A DNA stretch of 64,000 nt, taken from NCBI GenBank assembly GCA_037127255.1, contig JBANSL010000004.1:49611702-49675701 (forward strand). The letters run 5' to 3'. This stretch comes from Persicaria tinctoria (Eukaryota > Streptophyta > Magnoliopsida > Caryophyllales > Polygonaceae). Below, one piece after another: positions 44,824 to 54,190 of the stretch (position 1 is the first letter of the stretch; every line of letters begins with the position of its first letter). Made by a program: the position numbers and the translations under genes. Below the pieces are notes generated by a model that was not told the DNA's origin, made no database searches, and saw only the letters and a program-made list of their open reading frames with translations.

Positions 44824-46308
44824 TGGAAGTGAATTAGTTAGGTTAGTGCATGTTTGAATTTCTATTTGTCTTTGAATTTTCAATTTTAAGTGTTTGTTAT
44901 TTCTTTATGTTATTTCTTTTATGTTATAGAAAATGTCAAAAAATTGAAAAAAAAAATGAAAAATGTCGAAAAAATAGGAAAAAAGTGAGTTTTGTTTTGT
45001 TGTTTTGGATATTGTGGATACCCATCTTAATTTGAGTTTGTCCTCGCATGATCTTATAAACCCCATGGAGTCCTGGAATGATTTGATCTTATCTTGAAAA
45101 TTGGTTTTATTGTGAAATATAATTGAGCATTTATGATCCAAGTTTGGGAGTATGCTTGAAATTCAAAAAAAAAATTGCCCCAGTGAGATATTTTTGGCAT
45201 TATAAGGTATACGTCTTTATTCCTTTTGCTTTTCTTGTGTGATATACTCTTCCTATGCATTTATCATTGAGTATTGTCATGATTATCTATTTTCAAGGCC
45301 GATTATGTACATGTTCAATGCTTGATAAGTTCAAATGATAGAGGCAACCTTTTAGCCACATATTTATCCATATCTACCCTGTGTTATATCTTGCTTTGAA
45401 GCCAATTTGAGCCTTTAGCCTTTTTGTTGTTTGCTCCAAAAAATTATTATTCCTAGCCTATGATGAACCTTACCCTTATTCCGGGGAAATTGAGATTTTG
45501 AGTGGGTTATGGAATCTATTTTGGAGATTGAGGAGAATGAAGCTAAAGTGTGATTCTATGGTTTATGGTTTTTGAGAAGATGTAATGTTATGTGCTTAGT
45601 AAGTCCCTCATGTATATGCATTTGATTTTCATGTATTTTGGCTCAACAAAAAGAAATAAAAAGCTTGGACCCAGGGAGGATAAAATTCACCCAGGGGTAA
45701 AAGAGAAAATAAGAGCCGTTTATCTTATGTTTGCATATTTAAGAAGAATTGGGATTTATGTTGGTTATGAGATACATTGGTTGGGTGTTGAGATTGCACT
45801 ATATGTAAGATGATGAGATAATTTGAGATAATTTGGAAGTTGTTATATTGAGAGATTTTGTGCATTTGTGAGCTTGATTTACTGAGTTGGTTTGTGTTAT
45901 GTTGGGAGTTTTGGAATCTTGTTTTCCCGGAATTTACTGCACCACATGACGAAATACAATTCCTTGCCCTTATGTTTCTACCAAGCCCCATTACAAACTC
46001 GCCGAATGGGATCTTCAATGAAGGTTTCCATTGAGCGAAAGTCCTCTTGATGTTTTTATTTTTGCATTAACGTATCCGGTGGAGATTTTATGATATAAAG
46101 TCAATGTTCTAGTTGATGATTGTATATGGAATTGAGGTGAGTGTGTGCTTAAAGCCTAAACACATGAGAGTGAGAGATACACATTTTATCCTTGGTAAGG
46201 TTGATTTTTGGAGCATGTAAGCTACTTGATCCCATATATATACATGTTATGACGTTTATATGTTTGGTTATATTTTCACTATTTGATGATGTTGCTTTTG
46301 ATGAGGAA
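44824..46308 (+). other. Non-coding 3' internal region of J
   Basis: No supported ORF. It shares the CCGGGGAAATTGAG segment with the spacer regions of the other elements. A terminal PPT is not clearly visible. Confidence 0.5.
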
Positions 46309-46766
46309 TGTTGTGAAATATTAGGTATTGGTTTTGTAATGTTTTGAGTCTAGTTCCGTTTATTACCTGTGAAGTATTTGAGTTCGAAATCTATGCGTTT
46401 TTAGTATTTATTCTGCGGAATCACATTCCGACCTTGGATGGACTATGGAAAGAGATTAAGTAGCATGTTTTGGAGCATATGGAGGATGAGGAAGAGCTAA
46501 GGACGAGCAATGAGGCACGACATTGGAATTCGTTAAAGGAAAATGAGGAATGTCGAGCACTACGTGAATGGCGCACGCCGCCCCTTGCAAGGCGCCCGCC
46601 GTTTCCCTAGATCCCGGATACGCGGTTTTGGATCCGAAGACAATTTTTTTTTTATTATTTCTATTATTTTCCCTAGGGTTTTTTCCGACCCTTGTGAACC
46701 TTATTTAGGTTGTTTTCAGTTTATTTCGCCGCGTGTGTGGCTATTGTGCGAAACTATGAACACTAT

Positions 46767-46839
<73 letters not shown>

Positions 46840-47637
46840 AGCCTATGAGTTGCTGAACTCATAGTTTCGCATGTGATTCGAATATATGGTTGTTTGGATT
46901 GTGAGGATTTGAGTTTATTTGATTATTAATGTTCTTAGTTATCATCTTGTGTTTAATTTATATTTGTGTTCCTTTCTATGCATGCCTGATCAACATGTTA
47001 GGAATTGCATCTCTAGCTATGATTTCGTTGTTGTTTTCTCAGTAGCAAACAAAGATATTAATGATAGTGATGTCTCTTTTCCTTTGTAGTGGATGATTTC
47101 AGTTGATCTACGTTGATGATATTTGATTGGGATTGAGTTCGGCATGCGCCTATCTGTCTTGATTGAATAGAGTCAATGATCCAATTGCTCTAAGTACTCT
47201 AGTTCTTAATGCTATTCTTTAGTGATATGGAATAAGATGAGTGAATATCTGCGGATCTTTCAACTTTAGTCAAGTAGACCTAAGAATATGAATAATTGAT
47301 AAATCAATCCGAGGACCATGAATTCCAACCATTGTCAGAGAATTACAGGTGAAATGTTCTTTCTACTTTGATATCAATTTGATTTGCAATCTATTTACTT
47401 TTATTTATTTGTTTCTTGTCAAAAGGTTATTGCTTTGCTTTAGAGAGTCTTGTCTAGAGTCATTGAATAGGAAATCGCTTCTCCCTCTGGGTTCGACACC
47501 GGACTTCATCGCTATACTAGTAGTTATTTGGTTTATCAAGTGATTGGTTGCCTAATCTTTTGGTTGTGTGTTTATGTTTGGATTTTTATTACTATTTGGA
47601 AAAGGGCAAAAGTGCCAACGACATTCGTCCTGCACCA
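46309..47637 (+). repeat. 3' LTR of element J (left boundary tentative)
   Basis: The right end TGCACCA and the 3' 960 bp match the E LTR. The left boundary TGTTGTGAAATATTAGG is inferred from a TG start only. (AG)n of about 34 units at 46768-46836, versus about 12 units in E. Confidence 0.65.
46768..46836. repeat. (AG)n microsatellite in the J LTR
   Basis: About 34 uninterrupted AG units at the same LTR position as the short tract at 6141-6165. Confidence 0.92.
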
Positions 47638-48679
47638 GCACGGCATCAACTCTAGACTTGGGGAGATTGACATCTGGCGGAAGACTATGGAGACCTAGAT
47701 GGGTCAATTGGCTACATCCGTTCCCAAATAATTCGGTACGCTCCCTGGATCCTCTGAACCTAACCCTAATGGGAAAATCTGCAGAACAGGTAGCCGCCAT
47801 GAACCTAAGGAGTGGGCGTCATCTGCAAACGCCCGAGCAGAACATGGAGGAAGAAACTGCAGAGCAGTATTCGAAATCGACCAAACTAGTCGTCGTCGAC
47901 CAGAATCTAGTCGATGTCGAGGACCCTGTAGTCGACGTCGACCAGAACCTTGCACCTGCCTAAAAGTCAACTACTGTAGTTGATGTCGAACAACACCCAG
48001 CCAATGTCGACCAACCTGTAGTTATTGTCGACCACACTCCAGCACCTCTGAAGAAGAAAACGATGTCATTCCCAACGAAATCTTTGAAGGACCCAGTAGA
48101 GAAGAAGTTTTAGCATTTCGTGAAGATGCTTCAAAGGCTCAATGCCACCATTCCCTTCATAAAAGCTCTTCACGAGATGCCATACTATGTTAAGCTCCTC
48201 AAATACATCTTGAGCAAGAAGCGGTCGATGGCTGAGATTGCAGAGGAGTGCAGCAAAATGGACCTACCAGAAAAACGACCAGATCCAGGTAAGTTTTCTA
48301 TAACTATTGGATTTGGTCAATACAAATTCAATGCTTTATGTGACTTACGAGCCAACGTCAGCATCATGCCTCTATCAATCTGGTCCAAAGTCAAGATAGG
48401 ATCTTTAGAGCATGTGGTTGCCCAACTCCTATGGTAAACAACACTGTAGTCATCCCAACAGGCATGTTGGATGATGTACCGGTGCAAGTAGGTAAGTTCT
48501 ATGCCCCTGCTGATTTCTTAGTTATTGATATGGTAGATGACCCTACTTGTCCAATTATCCTAGGAAGGCCTTTCTTAGTGAATGTAGATGCCAATATAAG
48601 CGTAAGGAATGGAGTTCTCACTTTCAACATCATCGATGAGGTAATTGAGTACTCTTTCAATAAACTGAAAGGCATATAG
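47638..48679 (+). pseudogene. Element C Gag end, linker and protease, broken
   Basis: Begins with the coiled coil/INSRLGEIDIWRK part of Gag and has several stops. The basic LRSG segment is near 47810. A TCGA-encoded VDVDQ/VDVE linker runs 47870-48050. The protease runs from IPFIKALHEMPYYVK through an altered active site, C-D-L-R-A-N-V-S in place of C-D-L-G-A-S, to a stop at 48435, then on in another frame as NNTVVIPTGMLDDVPVQVG and ILGRPFLVNVDA to 48679. Gly-to-Arg in the active site alone should kill the enzyme. Confidence 0.8.
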
Positions 48680-49243
48680 GTTCTATGAAGGTAAAATCAA
48701 TCTCATCCAAGTACATCACTTGCGGGGAGCCCAGAGTAAGAAATATGACTCCCGAAGAGCTGGAGAAGAGAGATATGGAAGCCTAGGTGGAGGAGATTAT
48801 GACAATTCTGAACGAGGAAACATAAGATCTACTCGACATCGACCACGATAAGTCAACGTCGACTAACTTTTATTTGAAATCTTTGACATGTCATAAGTAT
48901 GGGGTTGAGGTCGACCAAAAGTACTCGACGTCAAGCACTCTAGTCGACATCGACCAAAATCAGAAGCCCCCATTGACTACACCCTACTCGAGCACCAAAC
49001 AAGAGGAAGAGCAGTACTCGACGTCGAGTAGACTACTCGACGTTGACCAGTTTTTCAGCAACTCGACTGGTCCTCCTCTCTCGAGCAAGCCACTAGACGA
49101 ACAACGCTACTTGACGTCGAGTACTTCTACTCGACGTCGACTAGATTCTAAGGTCCCGAATGCAAACTCCATGAACGTAAGCTGAGGTAAGGACATCTCT
49201 TCCCCTATTTCAATTAAAGATTTATCTATACACGGGAGAGGTT
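48680..49243 (+). pseudogene. Element C repeat linker before the B insertion
   Basis: Continues from the protease with stops, then an open part 48874-49185 with units YSTSS-x-LVDIDQ, YSTSSRLLDVDQ and LTSSTSTRRRLD, all encoded by CG- or CA-centred TCGA boxes. It ends with the segment encoding LSIHGRG, where B is inserted. Confidence 0.65.
48835..49145. repeat. CG-centred TCGA box pairs in the C linker
   Basis: Pairs near 48833, 48926, 49018 and 49111, about 93 bp apart, boxes 19-20 bp apart, for example TCGACGTCGA-GTAGACTAC-TCGACGTTGA near 49020. Confidence 0.78.
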
Positions 49244-49503
49244 TGTTGTGAGCGGAATCTGCCATGTTTTACAATAACTTTAATATCGATTTTTGTATAC
49301 ATTTCATGCATTTGGGTTAAGATAGTACAGAATCTGTGTAGTTTATGTTTATTTGCCAAAATAATGGAGTCTACACCAGTTTCTGTTTAAATCGCAGAAA
49401 TCGAGGCATTTACAGCAATTCTACAGAAGGTCGGAAAAGCTCGGAAAACCACTACAGAAGTCCAAGGTCAAAGCAGCGGAGCAAATCGGAGAGCCAAGTC
49501 TAG

Positions 49504-50041
49504 TCGACATCGAGTGGGCCCTACTCGACCTAGACGAGCCATGGCCGAGCAACCTTGGTCGAGCACACCCTGATCGAGCAAGCCAGACACCCAGACTCCG
49601 GACCCTACTCGACCTCGACAAGTCCTGGTCGAGGTCGACGAAGCCCAGACGCCCATGTCCGGAGTCGATCCAAGCTTTCCGAGGAGATCCACCCGAGGAC
49701 GACCAGGAGACTCGCTGCCGCGGAAAGGAGAACTCGCTGCCGCGGATGAAGCCATCCGCTGCCAGCGAAAGAGCCAGCTCGCGGAAGCGGAAGAAGACCC
49801 AACTCGATCTCGACGAACTCTTGTCGAGATCGACGAAGACCTTGAGACATGTCCGAGCATGTCCGAGCCAGTCGAGCACACCAACCCGAGGAGACCATGT
49901 CGATGACCAGCCTTACTCGAGATCGACGAGGCCAACTCGAGGTCGACGAGCACCAGTGAGCCAGAGTCCGAGCCACATCGAGCACCAGCAAGCCAAGCCG
50001 AGCCACTCAACTCGAGGTCGACAAGACCTTGTCGAGGTCGA
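49504..50041. repeat. Paired TCGA palindromes in U3 of the B 5' LTR
   Basis: Pair starts 49504, 49609, 49804, 49917 and 50012; second boxes 20 or 21 bp later. Centres are mostly CC, GG, TC or GA, arranged so the two boxes are reverse complements (for example CC then GG at 49609/49629, TC then GA at 49804/49824), allowing 10-bp stems. The gap 49609-49804 is about two periods. Confidence 0.88.
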
Positions 50042-50321
50042 GTAGAGCCGCTTCCAGAATCTTCTCGACTTGGCTTGTCCGAGTAGAATTTGGATGTCTT
50101 GGCCATGAAGGAATCTGAGAGTTGCTGGGATCTATCCGATCTATCAAGTCCTATCTATGGAAGGCGGAATCTATCAAGATGAAGACATGTTACCTAATTA
50201 GTTTTATCCTTTCCTTATGGATTTAATTCCATTAAAACATTTATTTATCTTTTAGCATTTTAGATATAAATTTAGATATAGATAGATATCTTCTTTCCTA
50301 GATTAGCTAGGGAATGAAGGC

Positions 50322-50329
50322 TATAAATA
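50322..50329 (+). promoter_or_regulatory. TATA box of the B 5' LTR
   Basis: TATAAATA in GGCTATAAATAAAGCCC. Transcription is expected to start about 30 nt downstream (inference), so U3 is about 1.1 kb. Confidence 0.72.
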
Positions 50330-50509
50330 AAGCCCTAGGGGCTGGTTTTTCAATCATCATTCAAGACACAATTAGTTAGTTCCACAGAGACGGTTTAGGA
50401 GTTTAAGGTTTTTAGGGTTTTGGCTTACAACGAAAGTTGATTGCCAGGATTGTAAAAGGCTTTGAATTTAGTTTATGCAAGTTATTTCTTTTACATCAAT
50501 GTCTTTTAT

Positions 50510-50575
50510 TGCGATGAGGCGTGAGTAGTCCACCCACTTCTGGGGCTGGGGTGAGCCCGACGGTGGCCATGTGAG
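50510..50575 (+). other. Conserved block of the LTR R region (element B)
   Basis: Contains GAGTAGTCCACCCACTTCTG and GGGCTGGGGTGAGCCCGACG-like sequence. CACCC and GGGTG within it can pair. Same block as 3778-3840 and the others. Confidence 0.7.
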
Positions 50576-50960
50576 GCGATGCGATAAAGGTCAGATCTTG
50601 TTATGCAATTCATCTTCTATCCCTATGAGCATGATTCTTTTGCGAGAGTTGAAGGTGATCCTTGTTGTGTTATTGAAGCGAAAGTGATCTTAATGCAACT
50701 TGGATTAATTATGTGAAAAAGGGTTAGTAACAATTAGGGTTTATGCGAGAGCCTCTATATGCCTAGTTGTTAATAACGAAAGTTATTTGATGGAAAGCAT
50801 GATCTTTTATGCCTTTATGTGTTGTTTCGCATGGTTATCGTTGTGGTGTTGAAACCCTAGCCTTGGAAGTCTTTTATTATATTGATTTATTTCACCGAAA
50901 TTCTGAGTTCTGTGTTCGAATTTGCAAGCTTTAAAATTTCTGTCTTTTTTCCGTTTCTCA

Positions 50961-51210
50961 TCGACCTAGACGAAGCTTTGTCGACCTCGAGTAGCATCTT
51001 ATCGAGGTCGAGGAGGGGTTGTCTTAGTCGAGTTGTCTTTTCTTCTGCTTTTGTCGATTTAAAGTTTCTGTCTTTGCTTTTCTTTGTCGATCTCGAGTTG
51101 TTATTTGTCGAAGTCGAGTTGCCTGATCTTGTCGAGTTGATTGCTTTTGTTCTTTACTTTCTGTTTTCATTACTGTCTTGTCGACCTAGAGGACAGCTTG
51201 TCGAGATCGA
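50961..51210. repeat. TCGA box group in R/U5 of the B 5' LTR
   Basis: A triplet at 50961, 50981 and 51002, then pairs 51087/51108 and 51181/51201. Spacing is 20-21 bp inside groups and about 94-106 bp between them. Confidence 0.82.
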
Positions 51211-51550
51211 CCAACTTCTGTGTCCTCGAGTTACTTTCTGTCTTTGCTTTCATCTTTGCTTTGCTTTTATTTCTGTCTGTTATTTGTTCTTGCTTTTGTT
51301 TTAGTTGCCCCTGTCGGGATTATTTGTTTTTATTTTATTTATGCTTCTGCTTGTGTTTCTGGGCTGTTCTGCTGCTGTTGTGAGAATCTGATAGCTACCT
51401 AAGAACTGCTGACGTGCTTCCTCGTGGATTCGATCCTGACTTTTCTCTTACTACAACGGGAGGAAGTCTTGTAATTATTTGCTGGAACAGGGGAGTCGTT
51501 CTAATCCATATTCTTATTCTATACTTGACTTACTCCTGCAACAACAAAAT

Positions 51551-51568
51551 TGGCGCCGTTGCCGGGGA
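51551..51568 (+). other. Primer binding site, tRNA-Asp (element B)
   Basis: TGGCGCCGTTGCCGGGGA, perfect 18-nt match, 4 nt after the LTR. Confidence 0.95.
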
Positions 51569-51630
51569 GACAATCATTCGCGCCTTAGGTAGTCAGTTCT
51601 CACTGTTTCTTTGAGTTACTTTTCAGGTGT

Positions 51631-52710
51631 ATGCGCCGTTCTAGTATCCCACCTGAATATTACGGTTTAGACGAACCAGAGCGCCTTCTACACATCAGAA
51701 ATAGACTTCAAAGAGCCATGGAGGACGCTGAAACACAGGAGCAGCTGATCGCTAGGCATACCAGGGATCTAGCCGCCAGGGATGCTGCTCTCGCCGCTGA
51801 GAGAGCAGAAAAGGAACAAGCACAAGCTGAGCTTGCCCAATATCCAACCACTGCTGAGGATTATATGCATCCCACGCTCGTCGTGCCTGAATCGGCGATT
51901 CTAATCCCTGAAAACTCTTTTGAAATTCGCACTCAATTTCTTATAGAGCTTAAAAATAATGCCTTTTACGTCAGATTTAATGACTGTCCTCTTGAACATA
52001 TTACTAATTTTCATGATATGTGTTGTACTCTTGCAGAAGGCACAACCTTGGAATATGTCAAGATGAAATCTTTTCGCTGGTCTCTCGCTGGGCCTGCACT
52101 GAAATGGCTGGAAGGGCTGAAAGCAAGATCACTCACAACCTGGGCCCAAGTAGAGCAAGAGTTTCTGAACAAATTCTTCCCACCGGCCAAAACAGCACAT
52201 CTCCGCCAGAAAATCACCGCCTTTAAACAACAGAAAGGGGAACCGCTGGCAAGGGCATGGGAGCGCTACAAGGAACTTCTGCGATCTTGCCCTACTCATG
52301 GACAGCCACCCTACATCATTCAGGAGATCTTCTTCAACTCTCTTGACCAAGTCACTAAGGACAGAATCAACAATTATACTCACTACGAGTATCTGACGAT
52401 GCCGCCAAGTGACGCATGGGGTGTGCTAGAGAAGCTCACCAACTACGAGCCTAAGGAATATGAAGTTGGAGACAAGCCTTGGTATGTGCGATTGTGCAGG
52501 TTTTCCAATTATGAGCCTAAGGAATATGAAGTTGGAGACAAGCTCTATGTCTCTAAATCAAAGGATCATTGGTTTCCCAACAAATTCAACAAAAAGCGGA
52601 TGGGACCGTTCGTGGTGAACAAGATCCATTCTGGAGGATTACAGCTGATGGACAAGAATGGAGTCTTATTTGAGGCCCAGGCTACATGGGCACTACAGAT
52701 GCCACCTTGA
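51631..52710 (+). CDS. Element B Gag fused to integrase-like C-terminal tail
   Basis: 359 uninterrupted codons from the first ATG after the PBS. Residues about 15-75: Ala/Glu/Arg coiled-coil-like helix. About 77-95: EDYMHPTLVVPESAILIP. About 95-250: capsid core with FRWSLAGPALKWLEGL, FLNKFFPPAK and LTMPPSDAWGVLEKLTNY. At about residue 272 it switches to the tail: EPKEYEVGDK-PWYVRLCRFSNY-EPKEYEVGDK, then LYVSKSKDHWFP, GPFVVNKIHSGG and QATWALQMPP. The knuckle, linkers and protease are absent. The 33-bp segment encoding YEPKEYEVGDK is present twice (52446-52478 and 52511-52543), marking the deletion junction. The tail resembles the GPY/F module of integrases (inference). It stays open in a young element, so it may be functional. 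Confidence 0.88.
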   Translation: MRRSSIPPEYYGLDEPERLLHIRNRLQRAMEDAETQEQLIARHTRDLAARDAALAAERAEKEQAQAELAQYPTTAEDYMHPTLVVPESAILIPENSFEIRTQFLIELKNNAFYVRFNDCPLEHITNFHDMCCTLAEGTTLEYVKMKSFRWSLAGPALKWLEGLKARSLTTWAQVEQEFLNKFFPPAKTAHLRQKITAFKQQKGEPLARAWERYKELLRSCPTHGQPPYIIQEIFFNSLDQVTKDRINNYTHYEYLTMPPSDAWGVLEKLTNYEPKEYEVGDKPWYVRLCRFSNYEPKEYEVGDKLYVSKSKDHWFPNKFNKKRMGPFVVNKIHSGGLQLMDKNGVLFEAQATWALQMPP

Positions 52711-52970
52711 GCATTAATGAAAGTCGGCCTAGCGACTATAAAATCTAGAGCATGTACATAGACTTTTTAGGACATTTAAGACTTTGTTGTTGGTTTTTGG
52801 TTTTGAACATCGTTTTTAGTTTTTGTTTTGTTGGTATATGTCTTCTACTTTTCAGGTCCATGGATAGAATCAAAGCTATAGTCATACTCAGACTAGGAGG
52901 TGCTCCATTCAAAATTTTGCGGCTCTGCACATCTGTCTTGTGAGTTCCTTTCTCTTCCCTTGTTTTTTTA
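52711..52970 (+). other. Non-coding stretch between B ORF and central PPT
   Basis: Includes the segment GTCGGCCTAGCGACTATAAA (about 52723), conserved after the tail in B, C, F, G and H. No ORF supported. Confidence 0.65.
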
Positions 52971-53015
52971 TACAGTGAGGACACTGTAATGTTCAAGTAT
53001 GGGGTGGGGGAAGGG
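52971..53015 (+). other. Central polypurine tract and AGGA hairpin (element B)
   Basis: TACAGTG-AGGA-CACTGTA (52971-52988), then AAGTATGGGGTGGGGGAAGG (52995-53014). Conserved in G, H and F at the same relative position. Confidence 0.82.
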
Positions 53016-54154
53016 CTTACTTCATGCATATTTGACATACTTGTGCATTATTCCCTAAGAATTGCTACATGGCTATTTTGGAATTCATTATTGATTTATG
53101 TGCTTATATGCATGTTTTCCAAAAATCTTGAGAAAAATGACCCCCATTGAATTTTTTGAATAAAGTCATGGAAGCTTATATTGAACTCGACGATGCAAAA
53201 TTGGATTCATTAGAGATATAGCATGAAATTGCCTAGTAAGGGGAAGTCACAATGAAATGCATATTTTGATGAAAACCATGAAAGGAGGTAAAATTTGAAG
53301 TTGCTTTTGACATGTTGCATGATAAGATGATGGAGGACTTTATATTTCCATATAATGCTCATTGTTAATCCTAGCCTTACCTATGCTTATGCATCACAAA
53401 AGCCATAATATGCCTTATTTCAATTATTGCTCCACATGTTCTAAATAATTGCCAATCTTTACCTTATCTGGGGATTATGTTGAGAATGATGTTACATTAT
53501 GGAGATTATCATATGGTGTTTATGTTGTGATTATTATCATTATTGGAGTTTGGCGGGAAAGTGTTTGAAATATATGGAAAATTTAATGAGTGAAAGAAAA
53601 TCCAATCACCTCAGGAGATAAAGGTAGATTGACCCTGCTCTCTAAGATAATAGTTTGGAGAGATGGGACACATTGTGAGGAGTCCAAAGCACTAAGTATC
53701 CGGGGCCATTCATGACACCCATGTTTGTGACTCGCGAGAAGGCAGTGCTGAGGTTAGAGAGGTAAAAGCATTATTATTGAAAAAAGCAATATGAAAGGTG
53801 ATGAATCAAATGGAGAAAGAATGTGGAATGAAACTCAAAGTTTGAAAGTGATCCATTTCCCCGGATCATAAAAGCACCACATTGCCAGAAATTGCCCACC
53901 TTTTAGCCTTTTACCAATCTACTCCTTCATGAGCTTAAATTAAAGTCTTCTTGATTATCAATGGTTTGTCACGAATGAATTATTTTTGCATAACCCTCCT
54001 TTTGTGAGTAGATGTTGCTTTTACATATTTGCACATGCATGAATCTGTGACACTAGTACCTTTTCGAGGATGGTAATTGATTGCAGGGTTATATAGCAAT
54101 GAATCTAATATGTTGAGAGTTTTGATTTCTTCCCCTGAATGACAAGTAAAAGTA
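53016..54154 (+). other. Non-coding spacer between the two PPT modules of B
   Basis: About 1.1 kb conserved with G, H and F as DNA, with no shared reading frame. Contains GACTCGCGAGAAGGCAGTGC and TTTCCCCGGATCAT segments common to all. Confidence 0.65.
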
Positions 54155-54190
54155 TTGCTTGAGGACAAGCAAGCTTAAGTATGGGGTGTT
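54155..54190 (+). other. Terminal polypurine tract and AGGA hairpin (element B)
   Basis: TTGCTTG-AGGA-CAAGCAA (54155-54172), then AAGTATGGGGTGTT (54177-54190) directly before the 3' LTR. Confidence 0.88.

Larger units (their letters stand above)
41927..47637 (+). mobile_element. Element J: Athila-like retrotransposon, 5'-truncated, pol deleted
   Basis: Protease, a short linker, an env-position ORF, hairpin and G-rich tract, non-coding region and 3' LTR. The left end starts inside the protease, and no RT, RNase H or integrase lies between protease (ending 42386) and the env-position ORF (from about 43200). The right end abuts gag-pro sequence of element C. Confidence 0.8.
49244..51546 (+). 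repeat. 5' LTR of element B
   Basis: TGTTGTGAGCGG...CCTGCAACAACA. U3 (about 1.1 kb) with TCGA pairs at 49504-50041, TATA box at 50322-50329, telomere-like TTTAGGGTTTTGG just downstream (about 50409-50423), conserved R block at 50510-50575 and a second TCGA group in R/U5 (50961-51210). Confidence 0.95.

Noticed and set aside
49421..50106. Long open frames on both strands of the B LTRs (also 54300-55053)
   Set aside because: They overlap on all frames in U3, vary with the TCGA-rich composition that avoids stops, and lie upstream of the TATA box. They are shadows, not genes.
50882..51402. Plus-strand ORFs of 140, 80 and 60 codons in the R/U5 of the B LTR (repeated at 55829-56349)
   Set aside because: Hydrophobic Phe/Leu/Ser-rich translations of T-rich leader DNA in three overlapping frames, with nothing recognisable.
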